DNA from: Oryzias latipes
Lineage: Eukaryota > Chordata > Actinopteri > Beloniformes > Adrianichthyidae
Assembly (NCBI RefSeq): GCF_002234675.1
Contig: NC_019876.2
Location: forward strand, 25,206,250-25,270,249
DNA length: 64,000 nucleotides
Direction: 5' to 3'
This document shows, piece by piece, positions 1 through 9,055 of the stretch. Numbering within the stretch: position 1 is the stretch's first letter; every line of letters begins with the position of its first letter. Position numbers and translations under genes: made by a program. The notes beneath the pieces are model-generated. The model had not been told where the DNA came from, did no database searches, and worked only from the letters and a program-made list of their open reading frames with translations.

Positions 1-193
1 ATGTACCAAACAGACAACTAAGGATCTAAAGACATTAATCACTTACAATTATGACAGACTGTGGTGATGCAGGAGGCTCCATCAATATGTACTGACAATC
101 GGCATCTGCAATACAGTAAAAACAGTCAGATACTCCATGGATTTTCTCAAGCAAACACCTAATAAAGGAGAATCAGTATTCATTAGACATCAT

Positions 194-462
194 ATGCAGT
201 AATATTGAATAGGGGGGAGCCGGTTTAGCTCGTGCTGGTTTGCAGCACCTTCCGTCCGTGAAACCAGGGTTCAACTCCAGGCTGCTCCCTGTTCCCTTCT
301 CTACCTCTGTGCCAGTCCCAAGCCCGGTTGCTTTGAGAGGGTTGCATCAGGAAGGGCATCCGGCGTAAAACATTGATAAGTTTACCGTGCAACTCATTCG
401 CTGTGGCAACCCCTGAAGGGAAAAGCCAAAAGGGAAACAACAACATGCAGTAATATTGAATA
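194..462 (+). mobile_element. tRNA-derived SINE with perfect target-site duplication
   Basis: The body (212-444) begins with a tRNA-like head: a box A-like stretch near 223-240 and a box B-like GGTTCAACTCC near 268-278. It ends with a tail (GGTTGCATCAGGAAGGGCATC, then GCTGTGGCAACCCCTGAAGGG) of a kind common in teleosts and resembling RTE-type LINE tails. An identical 18-bp direct repeat lies on each side (194-211 and 445-462), which indicates a recent target-primed insertion. A diverged copy lies at 52283-52536. The exact SINE family name is not certain. The first 193 bases of the window show nothing recognisable. Confidence 0.8.
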
Positions 463-1036
463 AAATATACAATAGAAATGCATAACACATAAAAGTAATG
501 ACTGAAATATGCTTTCTAAATTTGTTTAAATGGTGAATGTAGATTTGATGTATTCAACACTGAAGCACAGTAAAATCGTCAATTCTTCATGTCTTATAAT
601 GTGAAATACCTACATTTAATTAAACCACTTATGTTTGTTGCCACTTCTGATGAGGTGTTCCCTGGAATCCCATTCACAGGTCTCCCTGTAATTGATGGAA
701 ATTACAGGGTGAGTGAAGGTGCAGGTTAACCCCTGCCTGTTTGACGGGCCTCAGCCTTTTTTCTATTGGCTACATAATCACATTACATGGAATATTCCAT
801 TTCATGACAATTCTGAAAGTTGGTATCTTGATATTAATATTTTACCTTGTTGGAGAATCTTCTTGTGCTTCATTTTGACTTGCGTCAGGGTCCTCCTCGT
901 TTTGGAAGTATTACAGCTGATAACAAAGGAACCACAAATCATATATTAGTCTTAGATATATATGTAAACTGCTTCTCATCTCCCCATAAGCAGTTTGCAT
1001 TGCTATGACAATGGAAATAAGATTATACTCATGCGT
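463..1036. other. No gene seen; AT-rich spacer
   Basis: AT-rich sequence without a convincing coding frame, inverted repeat or RNA gene. Probably decayed repeat DNA. Confidence 0.4.
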
Positions 1037-1354
1037 TCACTCTACCCGTGATTTTTGTTTTTGTTTTTGCCAAGCAGCCATTTGCTCTCTCGTTGATGCA
1101 GCGGTATTACTTTTCCTGGTGATTATATGCTTAAATTCCTCGTATGCCGTCATCAAAATCTCCAACTCCAACGTCTTGCTACGTCTTGCTACAGTAAAGG
1201 GCTCTCTTTTTTCCTCCACTCGTTTCCATGGTGACTCGTGAAATCTGCGATCCATTGAGAATGTCTTTACGTACCTGCCGTTTGCGTGCATTAATCCAGT
1301 GTTAACAAGTCCAGCGTAATTACGCTTACTCATATCCAGTCTTTTGGAACCCAC
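1037..1354 (-). pseudogene. Possible MYB/SANT-like fragment of a transposon accessory protein
   Basis: A 105-residue minus-strand frame contains a stretch (about residues 60-95: LELEILMTAYEEFKHIITRK then SNTAAS and AAW) that resembles the first helices of MYB/SANT-like DNA-binding domains in the second gene of PIF/Harbinger transposons. The domain stops after its first half and no splice-linked continuation was found, so it looks like a relic. It lies about 1.7 kb from a same-strand Harbinger transposase remnant, which fits but does not prove a common origin. The similarity is short and could be chance. Confidence 0.3.
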
Positions 1355-1980
1355 ATACCCAAATTAAGCAAGTTCAGGCGGATTTTAGCCAGAGTTCAGG
1401 GTTAAAGTCAGTGTGGTTTAAACATGCTTCCTGGAATACTTCCCTGGTATCATCATTATGTGTTAAAATGGAAGTAGTTCACCTGTAGACCAGGTGGTAG
1501 CTATTAACGCGTTTTTCAAAAATGTTTTACATATGTCGGGACAGACGAGGATGTGGAGAGATTGATCCGCCTGCAGATGGAGAAAGAACCTGTTTTCAGG
1601 CAAAATATTTGCCTCAGCTGCTGGATGGGAGTAAAGATACAGCTCAGATTTTACTCATTTACCATTAAAGTGTTAATCGTTGTCATTTGGGGAAAAGGTT
1701 TTTGCTGTTACCTTGTATTTAGAGCAGTGATACGGGAACTGGGGCTGACAGAATTTATTAGTCCAGCCAGAGCCGCAAAAAAATGGGAGAACCTAAAGTA
1801 AACATACAAGGTTTGTGAAGAAATAAAGCCCTAGAAAAGTCTGTGTAAACTTAATTAAGAGATTTTTTCACAAGTGTCCTTTTGGTATTTCAAGGAACTT
1901 CTAAGGCCTACCACCGGCAGTGGCACTGAGGCAGGGGAAGCTTCAGCAGCATCCTGGAAGTATGTGGTTCTCCCTGATGC
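1355..1980. other. Spacer, no recognisable feature
   Basis: Contains a short motif near 1485-1500 (GACCAGGTGGTAG) that recurs near 23290 (GACCAGGTGGTGG), so at least part is dispersed repeat. No coding frame of note. Confidence 0.3.
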
Positions 1981-2077
1981 ATGAGGCAAAAGGCAGCAGA
2001 GCATCTGTTAGGCCTCCATGACTCATGCTGGGAGAACCCTTCCACATCCTCTGGAGCATCCTCTGCCTCAGTCCAAC

Positions 2078-2625
2078 TGTCAGGCGTCGGGGTCGTCCCC
2101 GCACACCTGCTTGAGGATCCGGTCTTGCACACCTGTTCAGCATCCAATCAGGGAACCTATTTTAGTCCATCTTGCCCTCCAGCCAGTGTCGGTTCGTCTG
2201 CTCTAATGAAGGACTCGCCGATCCAAGCCAAAGCCTACGCTAAAGCCTACTCTGAAGCCTACGCTGAAGCCTACGCCAGAGCCAACGCCAAAGCCAAAGT
2301 CAATGCTTAAGTCTATGCCAAAGCCTACGCCCAGCCAAAGCCAAAGCCAAGCCAAAGCCGACGCCCCAAGCCAACGCCAAAACCAACATCCAAACCAAAA
2401 TCATCAGAACCCAAGCCACAAGAACCAAAGCCACCAGAACCCAAGCCTCCTGATCAAAAGCCACAACAAACTCTGAATCCACCTCCACAGAACAAAAACC
2501 CAAAGAACCAAGACCAACGCCAAGGATCCAACACCCAACCCCTTCTTTTCATCCTCCAATAAAACACACTAAATCATACCAAGTCCCTGTCTGCCTTTTT
2601 GGGTCCAGCAACTCCAAACCTAACA
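2078..2625 (+). mobile_element. Solo LTR, Ty3/gypsy-type, with 5-bp target duplication
   Basis: The 548-bp unit starts TGTCAGGCG and ends CCTAACA (TG...CA) and is flanked by the direct repeat CCAAC (2073-2077 and 2626-2630). It contains an AATAAA signal near 2560 and the GTCTGCCTTTTTGGGTCC block typical of the 3' end of teleost gypsy LTRs. No internal retrotransposon genes are present, so it is a solo LTR left by LTR-LTR recombination. It interrupts the Harbinger-associated coding remnant. Confidence 0.75.
2215..2480 (+). repeat. GCC(A/T)A-rich hexamer minisatellite inside the LTR
   Basis: Degenerate array of 6-bp-based units (AAAGCC, TACGCC, GAAGCC, later AACCAA/AAGCCA). In one frame it would read AKAYAKAYSEAYAEAYARA, but no gene context supports translation. 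Confidence 0.7.
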
Positions 2626-2693
2626 CCAACAACAGCAGCAGCAGGCAGGGGAAGAGGAGGATGAGCGACCGCCAGCTAAGAGGCCACGAGGCA

Positions 2694-4300
2694 GCCTAAG
2701 AGGCAGCCTTTTCAGTATTTTAGAAAAGGCAGAGAGCAGAGAGGAAGAAAGAGCCATAAGAGAGGAGGAAAGGGCCAGAAGAGAGGAAAAGAGGCAAGAA
2801 AGACTCTTACTAGTTCTGGAAAAGATTGTTGAAAAAATGTAATGTTGTTTTTATTGTTTCAATATGTTTAATAAATTCATGAACAGAAATGAATTATTAG
2901 CAAGTATTATTTAAACCTGAGCCATTTTTAACAATCTCAAAAACATTATCAATCTCATAAACATCAGAGGTAAATATTTACAATTTCATCTTATATTTAA
3001 CCTCTTTTTTTATATATCTTAACAATAATCGTGGTCTTCTAGAGCCATTTGTGGCACAGTTGGAGCTGACAGGAAACCAGAGATTTGTCCTCGCAGACGG
3101 ATGCCACTTTGCTCGTCCTGCTGGTTCCTGTTGTCGTCCTGCTGTGGCTCAACAACTGTGGGCTCCAACCAGTCCCCTTCACTGATGCACATATTGTGCA
3201 GGATGGCGCTGCAATGATTTTGACGGCAAATTTTGTTTTAACTTCCAACGACCCCAGAAATATGGCTCTCCACCTCGTCTTCATCATTCCAAAGGCTCTC
3301 TCCACCACAGAGCGTGCCTTGGCGTGGTGCCGGTTGTATCGGGCCTCAACTGCATTTCTCAGGGGTTCCCTGTAGGGTGTTAGCAGCGTGATGGGTTGCG
3401 CAATGCAGGGATTCCTACCATCACCTAAAAGGATGTATCTTTCAGGTGGGTACGTTTTATTGGCGTAAATTGGGCTGTTGCGCAGAACCCGTGAGTCATG
3501 GACCGATCCAGGATATCCAACAAAAATGTCTAAAAATTTGGCATTCGAGTCACAAACAGCCTGCATTTGAATTGAATAAAATTAGCTTCCGGTTAAAATA
3601 AGAAACTGGATCTTCTTTTGGGGCCTTGATTCTGATATGGCAGCCATCGATGCTCCCCACGATTTTTTGGAAGGCAGCAGACCCAGCGAGCTGCTCAAAA
3701 CCGGAGGCGACTAATGGTAGTTCAGCCCTACTGGGAAGGCGGATGACCCTGGACATCAGCTGGAGGATGCGGTCTGCCGTCCTGTGGACAATGTCACTCA
3801 CAGTGGACCGTGGCATGTCAAAGGCCCTGGCTACCACACGGTAAGATGTTCCACACGCCAGCCAGAAAAGGAACATCAGGACCTCAGTGTCCTGTACCCC
3901 CCCAGAGTGTGAGGAACCCGAAGCTGCTCCACCAGATACTTGATGGTCCTGCGGGTCAACCGAAAATCCGGTCTTGTGTCAGACTGACCGTCAGCGTAAA
4001 GGGCCAGGACAGAAACCTTTATGTTGGGAAGGCAGTAGATGCGCGGAAGATCCTGTAAAATGGAACATTATTTCATTTTGGAAACTAAATCTCAGTTTTG
4101 GAATGTTTCTATTTATTCTGATGTCTTACATTTTAGTTTATAAAGTATTTTTGAATGCTGGAAAATCTCAAGTTTCTTTGGCTGGGTATTTGGGTTTTCA
4201 TATTAATTTTTAAAAATGAAAGCATTTTTGTATAAAACAAGTGTGCTGCAAATCTTTTTTCTAAATAAACTGGTATACAATACTTTGTGTTGAAGAACAG
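2694..4300 (-). mobile_element. PIF/Harbinger transposon remnant, copy 1
   Basis: Homologous to 19508-22784: the two share sequence from CCTAAGAGGCAG on the left to TTTGTGTTGAAG on the right. Contains the transposase remnant on the minus strand and the charged-tail coding remnant on the plus strand. Clean terminal inverted repeats and the 3-bp target duplication were not identified, so true ends are uncertain. Confidence 0.6.
3100..4030 (-). pseudogene. PIF/Harbinger (HARBI1-like) transposase remnant, copy 1
   Basis: Reading leftwards, the frames join into a HARBI1-type DDE nuclease: a helical N-terminal part (DGQSDTRPDFRLTRRTIKYL), a helix-turn-helix region (SYRVVARAFDMPRSTVSDIV), the first acidic motif (GSIDGCHIRIKAP), the second motif region (GDG, here followed by RNP instead of the usual GYP) and the glutamate motif (VERAFGMMKTRWR). 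At least two frame breaks are visible, one in the GGGGGGG run near 3900 and one near 3560, so it cannot encode an active enzyme. Harbinger transposases cut and paste DNA with a 3-bp target duplication, and the host gene HARBI1 derives from this family. The near-identical copy 2 is better preserved. Confidence 0.8.
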
Positions 4301-4498
4301 CGGCATCTGGTGGCAGACAGGACGTATATCATCTACTCCACTAATTTCCTTGCCCTTGTAACACTTCAGTGTGGAAATAAAACAAAGACGATGTTTGAAC
4401 ATTTGTGAGAAGTGCTTGTGTTACATTGTGAATGCCATATATTAAGTGAGAATGAGTGGTTGTGAACCAGGGTCTAACATGACTGGGTGGGATACATG

Positions 4499-6926
4499 TT
4501 ATAGATTTTTATTTAAAAACCGAATTTTCTCCACTGTGCTGGGCTTCAGCCTGTTTCGTCTTTGGCTGACGATTTCGCCAGCCTTGGAGAAGATCCTCTC
4601 ACAAGGCACAGATGAAGCTGGTGTGCATAAAAACTTCATTGCCAGCTTGTAGAGATGTGGGTATAAAACCTTGTGGGTAACCCAGTATCTCAGTGGGTCC
4701 TGAGTCCTTGGGATGTGAGGTTCCTTTAAGTACCTAGAAGGACATTAATAGCCTATTGTCATGCACCAGTCTAAAATGAGCAGAAGTTATGATGAGGATT
4801 CTAATCCTTACTTTACCTCTGAACCTCCACTGTTGCACTGGCAGTTGTGCTGGTCACCTGCTGTTGAACCCCCACATGCCTGTCCAGCAGGGCCCAGAGA
4901 CCACCATCTTCCTGCTGACTTGAAGGACCTTCTCTAGGTGGCGACTGTGGCTGTGCCTCTGGAAGTAGCGCCTGCACTGTTGCAGCACACTCTTTAGTGA
5001 GTCGCTCTATGGCCGTGTGGGCAGAGCCTTGGCTGCAGAACCCCAGCTCTTTAAACCTTGGGTCCAACAAGGTTGCCATTGACAGAGCAGTGACCTTCTC
5101 CAGAGCTGAAAACCTCTCATGGAGATTGTTCTTCAAGTTAGTGGCCAGTTTTTTTCACCAAGTGGGTGTGTGATCTGACCACACCTGCTTGAGATGTAAT
5201 GTTTCAGCATTTTGACCATGGGAATGACTTTGGATGCTGACACTCGTTTTTCTGTCGAAAGCTCAACTGTGGCCTCTTGAAACGGTGAAAGAACACTCAA
5301 GCAGTGGTGTATGGCCTGGTAGTCCTCTGAGGTGAGTGGAGGAAGGTCTGTATGGAGGGTGGCCAGAGCTGCCCCCAGTGGCTCTCTCTCCTTAAACAAC
5401 CTTTCCAACATATTAAATGTGCTGTTCCATCTTGTTTCCACCTAAGATAAGACAGCAAGCACATTTTAAAGGAGAGAAGAAAGTAACACAATAAACAACT
5501 GCAAAAACATGTAAAATCTTAGATTTAAAAAAAAGAAAATGTTTCACCTCTTGCATTAATTTGTGCTCTGGCCTGGCCAGCTGTCGCTCCATCTCTGACA
5601 GCTTCTCCTTCGCTGTGGTGCTGGATTTAAAAAGACCGACAATCCTACGCCCCTTACTTCGGACATCCTCTAGTTCAGGGGTTTGGGCTAGGGACTTTTT
5701 CACCACCAAATTAAGCATATGTGCAAAACACATTATGTGCCGAAGCAGTAATATATTAGCACATGCAACCATGTTGGGAGCACAGTCTGTAACCAGGCCT
5801 GTCACCTGGAAGAAAGATTACATGTTCACAAATCATGTATATTAGGTAGTGGGAGGCCATGTTGATGAATGATCTCGTACTTTATTGATCTGGCTCGCAC
5901 CTTCCCTTTAATTCCCCATTCTTCCATGAGAAGATTTTTGGCCTCAGCCAAGTGAGCTGCGGTGTGGGTTTGGGGAAACTTCAGAACCCCCAAGACCACA
6001 GAGGCCAGCTCCACCTAGAATGAACAAAATCAAACTGAGATACATAAAACAAAGCATTGCACAAAGCAGGGGATACCTACCTCCTCGGTGATAAAATGGC
6101 TTGTTACAGCCAAGTAAGCGTCCATGTTAATGGATGTCCACATGTCTGCTGTAAGGCTGACAGCAGAGGCCCTGCTAACCACATCTAAAGCCTTCTCCTT
6201 TTTGGCTTTGTACTTCTCCTCCACCATTGTCCTCAAGGCCTTCCTATTAGGAATTATGTAGGATGGGTCCAAAAGGTTGACAAAAGCCTAATAGTGACAA
6301 ATAAAATACAGCTTATTATGTACACAAAGACATAAATAATGTAAATGCTATATAATATTAGCCACCTTACCTTGAAGCCCTTGTCTTCAACAATTGAAAA
6401 TGGTTGTGCATCCATTACAATCATATCCACCAATGCAGAATCAAGTTCTTGCTTTCTTGACACTGCAAAATATACATATGAAGATAAAAAAAAATTAATT
6501 GTAGAAGCTGAGCCTCAAACCCACAACCTCAGCATACTCATGTCACTGATTTTTCCACTGAGCTATCTGTTTAAGTTCTTACTTAGTGTGCCATTAGTTG
6601 GATATATTCTTATTACCAATATGAGGTGGATTGAAGGCTTGATTTGCCGACTGCGGAGTTTCAACATGATGAACGGAGCGGAGATGTCGCATCATGGAGG
6701 ATGTACTGTCATTAAATGCAAATTCATGTTTGCAAATCAAACATTGCACCTAAAAAAGAAATGGAAAGAATAAAAATGATTCCTTTCAACTGACAGACAT
6801 ATCTATAAAACTGACATAATCAGCAATGGCAACTAATAAAATAACGTTAATAGTGTATTACCTTATTTGGAGAAATCAAGTTGAAATGATCCCAAGCCAC
6901 AGAACGTTTTTTTTACCGGGTGCCAT
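4499..6926 (-). pseudogene. hAT-family (ZBED-like) transposase gene with eight exons, two frameshifts
   Basis: Minus-strand exons with GT-AG borders: 6926-6862, 6749-6617, 6462-6371, 6287-6081, 6014-5901, 5805-5548, 5441-4817 and 4733-4499 (stop TTA complement at 4499-4501). The second exon carries a BED zinc finger (CLICKHEF ... RHLRSVHH). Later exons carry hAT core motifs (LTADMWTSINMDAYLAVTSH; DCAPNMVACAN; CFAHMLNLVVKK; ETRWNSTFNMLERL; ATLLDPRFK), and the last exon the C-terminal dimerisation region (YPHLYKLAMKFLCTPASSVP, then CERIFSKAG). Frame is lost at two A-runs (near 6907-6914 and 5151-5157), both homopolymers, so sequencing error is possible. A candidate right terminus (complement of TAGGGATGGCCCGTTTGACA) ends near 7201; the left terminus was not found. 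A domesticated ZBED gene is less likely given the transposon setting. Confidence 0.75.
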
Positions 6927-7456
6927 GACGTTGATTCTTACGATACACGGGAAACAACAGAACTGGTCGGGAAACGTTGTTTGGGATTCATCTGTATTTA
7001 TAGACAACAGCGCGCCCTTCTGATCAAACACACCTGAGATCTGAAACCTGGTTCAGGTGAATGATGCATTTGGCGCGTCATACGTCATCAATCACGTGAT
7101 CTGCGCTGGTTGACACACGCTTCGAAACCTTGTGCCGAAACACTCTGTTTCATGAAGGTGAACCGCGCGCCGAAGCCCCGTGTCAAACGGGCCATCCCTA
7201 CTATGTTCCCCGTCCCAAGATCCAACCTCTCACGAGTGACGGCAGCGCGGACCTTTCATTCTACGGCTCAGGAGATCGGAAACCCTCGGCACCCGCTAAC
7301 CGTTTCTAAACCCTCCAGCCTCGCCACAGCCACGTCTAGTCTGGACCCTCTTCAACCATCTTCACCTCTGGAGAAAATAATAAATCCTTTCTCATCATCC
7401 ACTTACCTGTCTTCCTTCTGGGTTGCAGCAACTGGGTTCCTCATCTTTGTGAGATC

Positions 7457-8057
7457 ATGACAGAACAAACTGGCCCAATTCCGGACCCAGCTGATCCAGA
7501 GGGACTTCGTTTTGCCGTCAGCCAGCAAGACATCGCCCTGGGCCGTCAAGCCGACGCTCTGTCGCAAGTATCCTCTGCCCAACAGGAGCTTTTTTCGGCG
7601 TCTGGACGGCCTAACGCAAACATTGATGAACTACCCCGAAGCGCCTCCTCCCGCTTCCAGTATCGCCGCCACTTCCGCCTCTGGTCCGTCACCTGAAAAC
7701 TACCGCCTACAGCCGGAACCATTCTTCGACTACGTCGAAGCTTGTGGAGGGTTCCTGCTGCAATGCAGTCTCCTGTTCCAGCAAGCTCTGAGGTATTATG
7801 ACTCCGACCTCAGCAAGATTACGTTAATCATAAACTCACTCCGCAATAAAGCGCTGCAGTGGGCTCAGGCTTACCTGGCTGCCAGTCCTGTCACCCTTTT
7901 AACGTACAAGCGCTTCATTAATGAATTCAGGCTGGTTTTTGACCAACCCCGTAAGCGGGAGGAAGCCTCACGGAAGCTTCTCGCTCTTAAGCAGCGAAAT
8001 CGGTCAGTGAGCGACCACGTCATAAACTTTAGAATTCTGGCGGTGGAAGCCGGCTAG
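7457..8057 (+). pseudogene. Ty3/gypsy gag remnant
   Basis: Starts MTEQTGPIPDPADPEGLRFA at 7457 and continues in a second frame after a shift between about 7600 and 7650. It then reads a gag-type core: PEPFFDYVEACGGFLLQCSL, ALQWAQAYLAASPV, FRLVFDQPRKREEASRKLLA, and SVSDHVINFRILAVEAG before a stop at 8055-8057. This core is characteristic of vertebrate gypsy (sushi-like) gag proteins, which package retrotransposon RNA. The zinc-knuckle C-terminus is missing. Confidence 0.75.
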
Positions 8058-8104
8058 ACTGATCCAGCATTCTGGGGTTCTCCTGGCTTCGTCACCACAA
8101 CCCG

Positions 8105-8320
8105 CAATTTGATTGGGTCCATCATCGCATTATCGGTTGGAGCGAGTTCTACCTCGCTAACTGTTTGCAATCCGCTGTTCCACCTGCTAATTCTGCCTCC
8201 ATTAGGTCTCCTGAAGAGATCGATCTGTCTAACGTGCCTAGTTGCTACCACGATCTCCACACCGTCTTCAGTAAAGTTAAGGCCGGTACCTTACCTCCCC
8301 AACCGGACTTACAACTGAGC
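8105..8320 (+). pseudogene. Ty3/gypsy pol scrap (protease-RT junction)
   Basis: Plus-strand translation gives FDWVHHRIIGWSEFYLANCL and then LSNVPSCYHDLHTVFSKVKA followed by GTLPPQPDLQL, the pattern found just before reverse transcriptase in fish gypsy elements. It directly follows the gag remnant, so most of gag's end, protease and all of RT-RNase H-integrase are deleted. Confidence 0.6.
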
Positions 8321-8430
8321 CCGAGCCGCTCACATGGCTGCCGTACAGCCTGTACCCCGCCTTTGCCCAACAGTAGCTGGGACAGGCTCCAGCAACCCTG
8401 TCACTCTGAAAGGGATACAGCGGGTTAAGA

Positions 8431-9055
8431 ACTCTGAACTTTGAACTCTTGCCTCGCTGCTCAAATTCTGCTGCACCCGTTGCTCAAATCACGCTGCAGG
8501 ACTTCAGATACCATTGACTTGACATTGAAAGTGCTCCTCCTGACGTGCAAATCACGTTTGTTGTTTATGCAGCTTCAGATGCTCAAACATTTAGAAATTT
8601 AGAAAATAAATGTAATGAAAACATTATTCTAATCTTGTCCATAAAGTCTAACCTGATGATGCTGCAGTGGGATTGAAATCATTACGTCAGTGTTTGTATT
8701 TTTTGTAATATTTGCTTCATCAGTTTGACATTTTCATGCATTTAGTGCTTGTATGTATGTTTGCTACAATAAAAATGAAGTTCATTTTCTTTGTACATAT
8801 GATTTCTATATTTTATAATGATCTTTACAAAGTTCTTGAAATCTTAAATTTCACTTTTTTAAATCTGTGACCATCTTGACAGTGTTTGTATTTTTTTCAA
8901 TTTGAGTATATTTACCAATTTGATTTACTTAGTTTGTTTTAACTTGTGGTAAAACCAGCATCAGCTCAGTATGTTGTGGTATTTATTGGGATCAATAGAT
9001 CAAACTCTCAGGGATCTATTGATTGCTGAGAGTTTGTTTGTCTGGAAAAACCACA
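8431..9055. other. Spacer with an interleaved inverted repeat
   Basis: AT-rich DNA without a coding frame. Its only structured part is the double inverted repeat at 8992-9035. Confidence 0.5.
8992..9035. repeat. Two interleaved perfect 10-bp inverted repeats (pseudoknot order)
   Basis: TCAATAGATC (8992-9001) pairs with GATCTATTGA (9013-9022), and AAACTCTCAG (9002-9011) pairs with CTGAGAGTTT (9026-9035). The order A-B-A'-B' is that of an H-type pseudoknot if transcribed. It ends about 20 bp before the left edge of the segmental duplication at 9056 and is not present beside the second copy. Confidence 0.75.

Larger units (their letters stand above)
1981..2842 (+). pseudogene. Harbinger-associated Glu/Arg-rich protein tail, split by a solo LTR
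   Basis: Skipping the LTR at 2078-2625, the plus strand reads a Ser/Ala-rich stretch (1981-2077) into a polyglutamine/acidic and then AKRPRG basic segment and a charged helix (SREEERAIREEERARREEKRQ) ending at TAA 2840-2842. Such highly charged C-terminal helices are typical of the MYB-like second protein of PIF/Harbinger elements. The same tail reappears at 19508-19670 beside a second Harbinger transposase, so it belongs to that element family. The N-terminal DNA-binding part was not found on this strand. It runs convergently with the transposase at 3100-4030. Confidence 0.4.
7202..8430 (+). mobile_element. Decayed Ty3/gypsy retrotransposon with large internal deletion
   Basis: An LTR-like 3' part (7202-7456, with AATAAA near 7378 and the TCTTCCTTCTGGGTTGCAG block) leads into gag and then, after a deletion, a scrap of pol. 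The end (about 8370-8425: CAGTAGCTGGGACAGGCTCC followed by AGCAACCCTGTCACTCTGAAAG) is a separate widespread fish repeat motif. Confidence 0.6.

Noticed and set aside
212-300. Possible tRNA gene
   Set aside because: Box A and B are present but no clover-leaf is maintained, and a SINE tail plus target duplications follow. It is a SINE head, not a tRNA.
4499-6926. Domesticated ZBED host gene
   Set aside because: Two apparent frameshifts and dense transposon surroundings favour a mobile-element transposase, though a sequencing error explanation is kept open.
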